DNA of 64,000 bases from Planctomycetota bacterium (GTDB lineage Bacteria; Planctomycetota; Phycisphaerae; UBA1845). Positions 43,327 to 51,976 of the stretch are shown piece after piece. The position numbers were made by a program, and so were the translations under genes. The notes below the pieces were generated by a model. That model was not told the origin of the DNA. It did not search any database and was given only the letters and a program-made list of their open reading frames with translations. Location of the stretch: contig JAJRSP010000132.1 of the NCBI GenBank assembly GCA_024278775.1, positions 1 to 64,000 on the forward strand, in the 5' to 3' direction. Each line of letters begins with the position of its first letter. Within the stretch, counting starts at the first letter, position 1.

Positions 43327-43905
43327 TTAGGAGCCGGAGTGCGCAGCTTCCAGCTCATCCGCCATCCGCGTAAGTTCCTCCGCGTTCTTACCGCCGAAGC
43401 TCCGGCATCCGGCCTCACAAAACTGATCGCACAGGGTGGCCTGGTCTTGGTCGGACATAACACGATCACCCATCGGATAGAGGATGTTGTCCTCTTTGTA
43501 GATGTGCTGCCCGAGCAATTCAATGTACTGCTTTCCGGCGCGACAAACGACATTCGCCCCTTCGCTGTCTCCCGCGGCGTGTTGCTTCAAACCGTCGGCC
43601 ATCGCCTGTGTCAGCGCTCGAGCCATCTTATGTTCCTCCAGCATCACACCGATCGGTCCTTGATCGCGGGGAATACCGCACTTTTCGAGCGTCGGGAAGA
43701 GCAAATCCTCCTCCTTGGCGTGGTGGAACGCATCCGCAAAAAGCTGAAAGAACTGAACGCATGTCCCCATGGCATCGGCATCAAATTGACCCGACGACTC
43801 GGATTTATTGATCAGCCGCTCCAGCACCGCCGTCACACGCAGAATGATGCGATGTTCCGCCTTCAATACATCGGCCGGCATACCCTGGTCTGATGTCTCT
43901 GCCAT
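43327..43905 (-). CDS. Hemerythrin HHE-domain protein
   Basis: 192 residues with AAGGAG 8 nt before the ATG. The diiron ligands expected for the fold are seen in LKAEHRIIL (H18), FHHAKEEDLLFPTL (H61/H62, E65/E66), LEEHKMAR (H92) and LGQHIYKEDNILYPM (H134, E138). Such proteins bind O2 or sense/handle NO and iron. It lies 96 bp downstream of the last respiratory gene on the same strand, so a role in protecting or sensing for the respiratory complex is plausible. Confidence 0.9.
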   Translation of the reverse strand: MAETSDQGMPADVLKAEHRIILRVTAVLERLINKSESSGQFDADAMGTCVQFFQLFADAFHHAKEEDLLFPTLEKCGIPRDQGPIGVMLEEHKMARALTQAMADGLKQHAAGDSEGANVVCRAGKQYIELLGQHIYKEDNILYPMGDRVMSDQDQATLCDQFCEAGCRSFGGKNAEELTRMADELEAAHSGS

Positions 43906-44001
43906 TTCCGTATCTCCTTCGAACTCGAAACAGTTCGACCGTCATCCACAAACAACCGCAGCCACAACAACTCACGATACCACATGCACGCCGAAAGTCT
44001 A

Positions 44002-46092
44002 TCACATGGCCGAGGTACGCATTTCCATCGGCTGCTTCAACAGCCACAAGCTGAACACACTAAACGCGATCATCCCACACAACATCGGAAGCTGGCTTCG
44101 AAACGCCGCCTTGGGACTCCCAAACAAACGCAGCGAGGTCCGTTGGGCGACCCACAAGCTATACACATGCCCGACCAATACCAGAAACACCTGCACAAGC
44201 CAGAGTGTGCTCAACGAGATCATCGGCGGAATATCCCACTGCGCCGTGCCGAGCATATTCCACCCCCATCCAAACGGGTCTGAGATCATCGCCAGCACCT
44301 TAGGCCCCTCCATCAGAAGGTGCTCCATGTTGTGCGCAATGTGATAAAAAAGCGCAATCGGAAGCAACGCATACGCATAGCGAACGAAATAATCCTTGTA
44401 TGTCATCGATGATACGGCGTGGGCATCCCCGAGTCGCTTGGAGACACCGACAAGCGCGGCATACACGAGAATCGGCCCGGCCATCAACAGCGCCATACCC
44501 ACGCTAAACCCCACCACACGACCGACGCCACTGTGATTGCGGATCGCGTCGATAAACTGTTGCCATACCGGCGTCATCGTAAGCCCGTGAAACCCGGTGA
44601 TGGCCAGCATCAGCAGCGCCAGATAGGCCTCGTCGGCTTGCGGCTTGCCCTCGACGGCAAGATCACTTCCCCACGGCCTCAGGTTCACCGCGAGGTTATC
44701 TTCCGGGCACGCCTGCACACATTCCATACACTGAATGCAGTAGGTGTTCGTTTCGAGCTTGCCCGGATATAGAAACGTCGGACACCCGTAGGCCGTCTCA
44801 CTCCCGGTTACGCACGCCTTCCCTCGGCACGCCTTGCAAACCGCCGCGACCTTGGAGCGAACCTCCACACTGGCGAACATCGCGTATAGCCCGCTCACGC
44901 GCCCAACCAAACAGCCGTATCGGCAAAAACTTTTGCGATCAAACAGAAGGGCCGACACCACGGCCATCAACACCATCCCGATCGCCAGATAGGCGGTCAC
45001 GCGCGGACTCATCGTCACGCCGAAACCCAATTCGATCCATGTCAGCCCCACGAACATCACCGTGGCAATCACGATGTTTCGTACGATCCGTGGCCACTTC
45101 ATCTCCAAACTAAGACCGTCGCTGTTCTTTCGCCACAGGGCGAGCTTCTCCGTCCACCCGGCGATGGCGTCCCACGGACACACATAACACCATGCCTTGC
45201 CCGCAAACATGATCAAGATAATCAACGCCCCCCACCAGATCGTCCACGTCAGAATCGGCGCGATGTTGAGGGCGGGGTTCTGATTACCAAACAGCCCCGC
45301 AACCACAATCAGCACAAACAGAAGCGTGACTACCGCCTGCAGCGTAAAACGAAACCCACGCGACCGAAGCGCCCAGCGAACCCAAGCGAGAGTCAGAAGA
45401 TCAAATCGATCGGAACCGCCCGATGCGACACTGGACGGCAACGCCACCGGGGCATCCGAAACCGTCAGGATCGGGAGGGTCGTCGGCACCGCAAGTGCCG
45501 CTGCACCGACACCGGCACAACCCCGTATCCGTTCCCCCTCCCCCTTCATCTCAAAGGTCGCCATCCGGGGTGATGGAGCCGGCGTCTCCTCGGCGGCCTT
45601 CTGCCGACATACGGCCGCACGCCCCAGCCAATCGAAGATGCCGAAGCTCACAATCAGCACGAGCGCGATCGACGCGTAATAGAGCCAGCTCGGAATGCCC
45701 CACATCGAGTGCATGAAATAGGAGGCCGGATCCGACTTGAACATCGAACGATGCGCTTCACTACAGAGGTGATACGTCTTGCCGAGATAGGTGGCCGGAA
45801 ACCCGGCATCCTCCGTCATCGGCGCTTTGCACACCATGCAACGCGCCGAAACGTACGCATCCGGATTGGCAAGAAATTGCTCGCGGCAGCGCTGCGTGCA
45901 GAAGTGGTACGTCGTACCGGCGTGGTCAGCCTCAATGTCCCAGGAGGGGTTGACCTCCATCTGACACACGACGTCGACGAGGCGTCCGGATTCCGAGGAC
46001 GCCGTCCCGCCGGCGTTCGTAGCCATAACAACGGCCACGATCCCCGCCAGCATCATGTACGGGAACCAGAGTTTCACCCGGTCCTGCCTCAC
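44002..46092 (-). CDS. NapH-like polyferredoxin membrane protein with two YHS domains
   Basis: 696 residues, GTG start with AAGGGGG upstream. A signal or anchor is followed by two YHS/TRASH-type metal-binding modules (about residues 40-80 and 84-125: VVCQMEVNP...YHFCTQRC; CMVCKAPM...YHLCSEAHRSMF). A membrane domain then carries the NapH/CcoG-like Cys motifs AWCYVCPWDAIAGW, FCRYGCLVGR and CIQCMECVQACP, then more membrane segments. YHS modules bind Cu or Zn. It is adjacent to another NapH-like gene and probably moves electrons from quinol to periplasmic partners. Confidence 0.85.
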   Translation of the reverse strand: MRQDRVKLWFPYMMLAGIVAVVMATNAGGTASSESGRLVDVVCQMEVNPSWDIEADHAGTTYHFCTQRCREQFLANPDAYVSARCMVCKAPMTEDAGFPATYLGKTYHLCSEAHRSMFKSDPASYFMHSMWGIPSWLYYASIALVLIVSFGIFDWLGRAAVCRQKAAEETPAPSPRMATFEMKGEGERIRGCAGVGAAALAVPTTLPILTVSDAPVALPSSVASGGSDRFDLLTLAWVRWALRSRGFRFTLQAVVTLLFVLIVVAGLFGNQNPALNIAPILTWTIWWGALIILIMFAGKAWCYVCPWDAIAGWTEKLALWRKNSDGLSLEMKWPRIVRNIVIATVMFVGLTWIELGFGVTMSPRVTAYLAIGMVLMAVVSALLFDRKSFCRYGCLVGRVSGLYAMFASVEVRSKVAAVCKACRGKACVTGSETAYGCPTFLYPGKLETNTYCIQCMECVQACPEDNLAVNLRPWGSDLAVEGKPQADEAYLALLMLAITGFHGLTMTPVWQQFIDAIRNHSGVGRVVGFSVGMALLMAGPILVYAALVGVSKRLGDAHAVSSMTYKDYFVRYAYALLPIALFYHIAHNMEHLLMEGPKVLAMISDPFGWGWNMLGTAQWDIPPMISLSTLWLVQVFLVLVGHVYSLWVAQRTSLRLFGSPKAAFRSQLPMLCGMIAFSVFSLWLLKQPMEMRTSAM

Positions 46093-46101
46093 GCCACCCC
46101 C

Positions 46102-47652
46102 TTACCCTGCACCTGCTACCACGTCGGATGGTGTCGGTTCTGACAGGCTACGCCGCCGTCGCTCACGCTTCTTCTGAAACGCCCGAACCGCCACAAACAG
46201 CACGACCACCCCAACGGATACGGCAAGGACCATTGACCCCATGGCCGTGGGATGGCCCGCCACGATAAGAAACGGAATCACCTCAACACGTCCCTCGACC
46301 GGCATCGACAGCTCCACGATGTACTCACCGTCCTCCGGCATGGTGACATAGTACTTGTATTCATTGTCGAAGGGTGTGCGCGTCGTCGGGGGCATGATGA
46401 GGACGTTGTCGCCAAACGTGCTCGTCTGAAGCACGCGCACCGTAATAGTTTCCGTGTAGACGGTGTCGGTTTCCACGTTTTTGATATAAAGGGCTAGGTT
46501 GGCCGGTTCGCCGGGCACGGGAACGCCCGGATACGAGGTCAACAACACCTCATACGGTCCGGTCGTAGCGGGATACTCGAGTGTCGGACGCTGTGGATAG
46601 TTTTCCTTATACGAATAGTGCGGCAAACCGAGTATGTGATGCGCGCTCGCCGGGTCCACCGGCACCAGAACCAACGCCGCCGCCAAGACGAGCATGGCCG
46701 CGCGAGACACTGAACGCGACGGAGGCCGCGTCCGATTCTTCACACCCCGATGCGGGAGTCCGATCGTCAAGACCAGCGCGTGATCTCCACAGTGGCGTAA
46801 ACACACACCGCAGTTATCGCACTCGATCGACTCCGACTGCGGAATGGGATTGATACCGGCTTCGCACACGGGAATGCAATCACGACACCCGGTGCAGGCC
46901 CCTTCATTCAACTTGACACGCAACCATCGATACTTACCGAGTAACCCGTAGAGGGCACCACCCGGACACATCGTCCGGCACCACCATCGCGGCGATACAA
47001 ACACCTCCACGCCAATCATAACCAACAACAGCACCACCATCCCCGACAGCGCCGTCCCAAAAACCCACGCATGAAGCGTGCGGCTGATTACGGCAGGCGG
47101 ATAGATGATCGAAAAAAGAGGCGAGGACGTAGCCGCCGCCACAGCCAACCCCACGACAAGGAATATGTACTTGTTCGCGTGAGAAAACCTCACGGATGCC
47201 GGCTCGATCTCCGCAAACCGCAGAACCCGGCGAAGTTTGCCGGCCAACTCGAACAACACATAACCGGGGCAGATCCAACTACAAAAGACCTTTCCGAAAA
47301 CTATGGTCAGCACCACCGGAATGATGATCGACACGATCAGCGGCCTATGAACATGTCTGGACGCGGCGAGCATCTCCGCTGCCGCAAGCGGATCGGTCAC
47401 GTCAACACCCATCAGCCGGGCCGACCAAATCGTCCCCTTGTTCGCGTCCAAAAACGCCTCGGGGTTGTCGATGCCTTCGACGAAGGGACGAATCAGCCGG
47501 GTGGACACCTCTCCGCGCAAGCCCGCCATCAGTTGCGGATCGTCAATCGAACCGGCCGCCCGATAGTGCGCGTACAAACTGAGCAACGGCAACACCGCGG
47601 CCAACACGACCACCAGCATCTGCACCAACCTACGAAGAAGTTGCAGCTTCAT
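46102..47652 (-). CDS. NapH-like polyferredoxin with C-terminal periplasmic domain
   Basis: 516 residues. The N-terminal part has membrane segments plus FCSWICPGYVLFELAG, WWCRTMCPGGALYG, CTGCRDCIPVC and CDNCGVCLRHC, the NapH/NosR-type arrangement of Cys motifs and two [4Fe-4S] ferredoxin sites. Residues about 320-480 form a beta-rich domain beginning AHHILGLPHYSYKENYP, perhaps a copper-binding or YtkA/FixH-like domain, followed by a C-terminal membrane helix and basic tail. It overlaps no neighbour; 3 bp separate it from the NapG-like gene upstream and 9 bp from the next gene. Confidence 0.85.
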   Translation of the reverse strand: MKLQLLRRLVQMLVVVLAAVLPLLSLYAHYRAAGSIDDPQLMAGLRGEVSTRLIRPFVEGIDNPEAFLDANKGTIWSARLMGVDVTDPLAAAEMLAASRHVHRPLIVSIIIPVVLTIVFGKVFCSWICPGYVLFELAGKLRRVLRFAEIEPASVRFSHANKYIFLVVGLAVAAATSSPLFSIIYPPAVISRTLHAWVFGTALSGMVVLLLVMIGVEVFVSPRWWCRTMCPGGALYGLLGKYRWLRVKLNEGACTGCRDCIPVCEAGINPIPQSESIECDNCGVCLRHCGDHALVLTIGLPHRGVKNRTRPPSRSVSRAAMLVLAAALVLVPVDPASAHHILGLPHYSYKENYPQRPTLEYPATTGPYEVLLTSYPGVPVPGEPANLALYIKNVETDTVYTETITVRVLQTSTFGDNVLIMPPTTRTPFDNEYKYYVTMPEDGEYIVELSMPVEGRVEVIPFLIVAGHPTAMGSMVLAVSVGVVVLFVAVRAFQKKRERRRRSLSEPTPSDVVAGAG

Positions 47653-47655
47653 ACC

Positions 47656-48384
47656 CTACAACGCTCCACGACGCGTGTGCCGCGTTCGGACAACTCGGAT
47701 GGCCGGCTCACCCCGCACCACGGTTCGACAGATTTCCTCACACATGCCACAGCCCACACACCGTTCTGTATACACGATCGGTGCCAGGAACGCGCCCGGC
47801 TCGAGCTTGATCGCCTGATTCCGAAGCGGACAGAACATATAACACTCCCCACACGGACCGCGGCGCTCGTCTTCGGTCACCACTTGCGTCGGAGCGCGTC
47901 CCAAGTCCATCAGCAAACTCTGCTCGGCTCGTATTTTCTTAGCCTTGTACGAAAGGCAGAGGTCCGGCCGCAGTTCCACGGATCCCATGTCAGCGTCGGC
48001 CATCATCAACAAAGATTCGATCGCTCCCGTAGGACACGCCGGGCCACATTTCAAGCAAAGGGTGCAACCCTTAATAGAGGGATCGACATAGGGCGTGTGG
48101 GCAAGTTCCCCGTCTCGCTCCGTGTAGAATTGGATCGCACCCGGCTCGCAAGCGTCCTGACACCGGTAGCACCGAACACACGCTGAAAGAAAACCACGCT
48201 CGAATAACGAACCGGGCGGACGCAGCAGCCCTACGGTTGTTTTGTACGGCCGCGCCACGGCGGGATACCGTCTGCGCCGACCACGACTCAACCAATGGGT
48301 GAGGAGCACGGCACCGGCCATCCCCACGCTGGTCGCTGCCCCCCGAAGCACACGCCGCATCACTTCGCGCCGCGTCGGGCGCAT
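47656..48384 (-). CDS. NapG-like 4Fe-4S ferredoxin, Tat-type
   Basis: 242 residues. ATG at 48382-48384, one base overlapping the stop of the preceding gene (TGATG); an earlier frame start is less likely. The N-terminus has RRVLRGAATSVGMAGAVLL, a weak Tat-like signal. Four ferredoxin-type Cys clusters follow: CVRCYRCQDAC, CTLCLKCGPAC, CGECYMFC and CVGCGMCEEIC. NapG is the periplasmic partner of NapH in quinol oxidation for nitrate reductase. It sits between a paralogous ferredoxin gene and NapH-like genes. Confidence 0.88.
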   Translation of the reverse strand: MRPTRREVMRRVLRGAATSVGMAGAVLLTHWLSRGRRRRYPAVARPYKTTVGLLRPPGSLFERGFLSACVRCYRCQDACEPGAIQFYTERDGELAHTPYVDPSIKGCTLCLKCGPACPTGAIESLLMMADADMGSVELRPDLCLSYKAKKIRAEQSLLMDLGRAPTQVVTEDERRGPCGECYMFCPLRNQAIKLEPGAFLAPIVYTERCVGCGMCEEICRTVVRGEPAIRVVRTRHTRRGAL

Positions 48385-48992
48385 CACGCGCGCCTCACGC
48401 GCACCCGAACCGCTTGCGGATACCGGATGCACGAGCGCTCGCAGCAACCACATCCCACGCACGCCCCGGGGTGAATCGTCGGACGTTCCCAGAGGCCGAT
48501 CGTCATCGCCTCACCGGCCAGGGGGCACGCCCGAAAGCACGCGCCGCAGCTCCAGTTGTTGTATGAATAACAAAGATCAAAATCGATCTCGGCAACACCG
48601 ATCCGAACCTTGGCTTTGATGTCCTCCCGAACCTTGCGCACCAACTGCAGCGCACCGGACGGACACACTTCCGTACACTTAAGGTGATCGCCCTCGACGT
48701 TCGCACACAGCATGCAAGCGGCCGTGCGCGGATGCATCGTCGGCGTACCGCTGACGTGATCCCCCGCCGTCAACGGCAGCGACTCCAAGGCCCGGTTGGG
48801 GCAGGCGTCCACACACTTCAAACAGCGGATACAGGTTGATGCAAACTCGGATTCGTCCAATGCCCCCGGCGGTCGCAACGGCCCCGCAGACGCCACCGCA
48901 GCGGCACCACCCAACCCCGTGACCAGTGCTCCCCCTCCCACCGCCACACCGATCGTCGCTGATTGTTTGATGAAATCGCGCCGATCAAGCAA
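48384..48992 (-). CDS. Tat-exported 4Fe-4S ferredoxin (NapG-like)
   Basis: 202 residues starting at TTG 48990-48992, which lies 7 nt after GAGGAGG and directly begins LLDRRDFIKQSATIGVAVGGG, a good Tat signal (RRDFIK). A longer reading from 49052 would put 20 residues before the twin-arginine. Ferredoxin clusters are CIRCLKCVDAC, CMLC...CTEVC, CGACFRAC and CVGCGCCERSC. It is a paralogue of the following NapG-like protein, so the locus has two. Confidence 0.88.
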   Translation of the reverse strand: MLDRRDFIKQSATIGVAVGGGALVTGLGGAAAVASAGPLRPPGALDESEFASTCIRCLKCVDACPNRALESLPLTAGDHVSGTPTMHPRTAACMLCANVEGDHLKCTEVCPSGALQLVRKVREDIKAKVRIGVAEIDFDLCYSYNNWSCGACFRACPLAGEAMTIGLWERPTIHPGACVGCGCCERSCIRYPQAVRVRVRRA

Positions 48993-49171
48993 TGACGATC
49001 CTCCTCGAAACCACAGGCACCAAGGCGCAAACCGGAACGAGCCGGATGGCACAAACCTTCAATGATCTTCTCAATCGAGCCATCGCTGAACTACCAACTC
49101 GGGGGATTACCGACAACCCCACTGTTATTCGACTCCACTTTCAGATAGCGGCCATTCGTCCCGCATGACAA

Positions 49172-51973
49172 TCACAAAAGCTCAATACGTGCGGCCAGCT
49201 TTTTATAGTCACACTGCCCGCTCACCGGGTCCCACGCACGGTGACTCGTCGAATTGACGAGCCACTTGTTCTTGCGCGGATCGGCGCTGTCCGCCACCGA
49301 CAGGTTCCACGGACTGAACAAGTAACCCGGTGGTACTTCGGTACGTGCCGGACGAATCATACTCTGGAGTCCGGCGGACACGCGCGCCTCATATGATCCC
49401 CGCCGCGTGACCAGACGCACGCGCTGACCATCTCGTAGCCCGTACCGCTTCGCGTCTTCCTCACTCACCTCGACATATTGTTCCGGCACAAGCTTGATCG
49501 TGGTGGCACCGCGAATCGTCTTCGCGGTATGAAAATGCTCGTATACCACACCAAGCCCAAGCCAGAAGGGATAGACATCGGCCGCCTTATGGTCCTTCAG
49601 CAGCTTCGACTCGTCACGATAGACCTCCAGATGCGGAAGCTCCGGGACCAACCCGGCATTACGCGCCTCAACAAGAATCTTGGGCTTACCCTTGTTGGGT
49701 CCGTCCTTGTGTAGATCATCAATGAGGAACGGTCCCTGACCCGGCTTGTTCTTATCGCCATATTTCGAAAGCCGTGACGTGATGTCCTCCAGCTTCGAAT
49801 AGTCCTGCTCGCAAAGCTTAAACCGTGCCTTGCCGTCTTTGTGTCGGAAGGCTCCATACGGCTTCCCGGCCCACCCCTCCTGGCCGAGATAGCGGCGCGG
49901 TGTGCCGCCCGCCCTGGCCACTTTCGCCGTGGGTGCCGGCCACTGAATACCTCTCAGTGCGCGAAGCTGATCGTAGGGTGACGTGCCGTCCTCTTTTTCC
50001 ACTTCGAGAATACCGCTGAGGTCCGCGTCCGACCCGGGGCTAGCGGCAACAATATCTCGGAACACCTCCTCCGGGTCATACGCCATGATGCCGTTACCCA
50101 TTTTGATCTTCTTCTTGTACGGAAAGATTTTGTCGGCGTCGAGCCCGAGTTTCTTGGCGAGAGACTTACCCTTATCAATGGCCATATCCATATCCGGTCG
50201 GCAGTTGGGCGGCGGGTTCTTCGTTCCGTCGCAGATATAGATTCGGCGTTCCGATTGAATGTAAGTGCCTCCGGTCCACTCGCCCCAGGTCGCCGCCGGG
50301 AAGATCACATCGCCATACAGGAGGTTCGGCGCGTGGCGGTAAATATCCTGAACCACGCAAAACATCTTGGTTAGCGCCGGACGCACCAACGTATCCAGAT
50401 CGGGCATGTGAACGTGCGTCGTGTACATCCAGAACATGGCATCAAGCCCACCCTTGAGAGCTCGCTCCATCATTCCGATTACCATACCCGGATTCGGCAA
50501 GGCCGATGTCTGCGCCAGACGCTCACGCGGCACGCGCCATGCATCAGCGATGTGATCACGCCACGCCGCATTCTTAAGCGGCATGTTGAACGGCAAACGA
50601 CCGGTCAAGCCCCCCATCAAACGCTCGCTCATGGCGTTGGGCTGTCCGGTTTGTGAGTGGCTTCCACAACCCGGACGCCCGACATTGCCCGTCAGCAGGT
50701 GCAGGTTGATGATGCTGATCGTGTTAAACTGGCCGTGCAACATCTGGTTGTAACCGATGCCCCAAAAACTCAACACACCGCCGCGACCACGCTGGCGACC
50801 CTTGATCGAGGCCTCAGCCCACGTACGCGCGACGTTTTCAATCAGCTCGACCGTGACACGACCGTTGTCGATCTTCCTCAACCGCTCGACAGTCTGCTCG
50901 GGAGAATACTGCGCAAGTACGCCCTCTCGGTACGCCTTCCAGTTGTTGGTGTTCTTCTCCAACCACGACTCGGGCATACACGCTTGCGGGTACCGCTTCA
51001 TCAACACATGGGCGATCGCATTGAGATAGCTGATGTCCCCGTTGAGCGTAGGGATATGCAAGCTGTTTCGCGGATTGATGTCTTCAAGCCCCGTAACGGT
51101 CCCCGTTTTTCGTGGGTCTGCGACGCACGTCGGGATATCATGCTTGGCCTTGTGATCCGCTACCCGCCAGAACAAAATCGGATGCGCCTCACGCGCGTTG
51201 TGACCCCAGAACGTAATAAAATCCGCTTCTTCGATATCCTCGTAGCTCGTCGGCGGTGCGTCCGACCCGTACGAATGAAAATAACCGGTGACGGCCGAGG
51301 TCATACACATTCGCGCATTGGCCTCGATCGAGTTACTCCCGATCACACCCTTCATGAGCAGGTTCTCGATCCATTGCGCCTCCATCGTAAGCTGCCCCGA
51401 TCCATCGAGACCCACGGCATTCGGACCCTTGGCCTTGATGATTTCGGCGATACGATCGGCCACCAACTCCTCGGCCTCTTCATACGAAACTTCGCGGAAC
51501 ACATCCGCATCAAACCGGCCTTTGGTGCTCGACACGTGACCGCGTAACGGATCACTCATGTCCCTACGAACCAGTACCTTGGTCAAACGATCACGATAAA
51601 TCGGCTCATGCGCGTTGAGCCCCTTGATACACTGAATACCCCGGTTGGTCGGATGCTTCTTATCCGGCACCATACCTACCACCTTACCGCCCTCGGTCTT
51701 GATGAGGGTACCACAACCGACGCCACAATAAGGGCATGCCGCCTGCAGCAACTTAATCCCCGTACCGTTCGACGCACCAGGTAACGGCGCAGCTTTTGCC
51801 TCGATGAATTCCTCCGGCAACATCCCCGTAGCCGCCACAGCGACTCCAGTCCCCGCAGCCATCTGCATAAAAGCACGACGGTCGAACGGCTTGTCGTATT
51901 TGACCTTGCGGTGAATCGTACAGGGAACCTGCTCAACTCCGTCGTCGAGCACCGTCAGTTTGTTATCACTCAT
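49172..51973 (-). CDS. NapA-type periplasmic molybdopterin oxidoreductase
   Basis: 933 residues. The N-terminus has a Tat-like motif FDRRAFMQMAAGTGVAVAA. An N-terminal [4Fe-4S] cluster (CPYCGVGCGTL; Cys 80, 83, 87, 115) precedes the bis-MGD domains. The putative Mo-ligand Cys223 is in ARMCMTSAVTGYF, and WGHNAREAHPILFWRV and FWLGLGVVYEHFHT near the C-terminus match periplasmic nitrate reductase NapA. No NapB, NapC, NapD or NapF is seen in the window, so nitrate as substrate is not certain; another oxyanion is possible. AGGAG lies 8 nt before the ATG. It is 4 bp downstream of the decaheme cytochrome gene. Confidence 0.9.
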   Translation of the reverse strand: MSDNKLTVLDDGVEQVPCTIHRKVKYDKPFDRRAFMQMAAGTGVAVAATGMLPEEFIEAKAAPLPGASNGTGIKLLQAACPYCGVGCGTLIKTEGGKVVGMVPDKKHPTNRGIQCIKGLNAHEPIYRDRLTKVLVRRDMSDPLRGHVSSTKGRFDADVFREVSYEEAEELVADRIAEIIKAKGPNAVGLDGSGQLTMEAQWIENLLMKGVIGSNSIEANARMCMTSAVTGYFHSYGSDAPPTSYEDIEEADFITFWGHNAREAHPILFWRVADHKAKHDIPTCVADPRKTGTVTGLEDINPRNSLHIPTLNGDISYLNAIAHVLMKRYPQACMPESWLEKNTNNWKAYREGVLAQYSPEQTVERLRKIDNGRVTVELIENVARTWAEASIKGRQRGRGGVLSFWGIGYNQMLHGQFNTISIINLHLLTGNVGRPGCGSHSQTGQPNAMSERLMGGLTGRLPFNMPLKNAAWRDHIADAWRVPRERLAQTSALPNPGMVIGMMERALKGGLDAMFWMYTTHVHMPDLDTLVRPALTKMFCVVQDIYRHAPNLLYGDVIFPAATWGEWTGGTYIQSERRIYICDGTKNPPPNCRPDMDMAIDKGKSLAKKLGLDADKIFPYKKKIKMGNGIMAYDPEEVFRDIVAASPGSDADLSGILEVEKEDGTSPYDQLRALRGIQWPAPTAKVARAGGTPRRYLGQEGWAGKPYGAFRHKDGKARFKLCEQDYSKLEDITSRLSKYGDKNKPGQGPFLIDDLHKDGPNKGKPKILVEARNAGLVPELPHLEVYRDESKLLKDHKAADVYPFWLGLGVVYEHFHTAKTIRGATTIKLVPEQYVEVSEEDAKRYGLRDGQRVRLVTRRGSYEARVSAGLQSMIRPARTEVPPGYLFSPWNLSVADSADPRKNKWLVNSTSHRAWDPVSGQCDYKKLAARIELL

Positions 51974-51976
51974 CGC

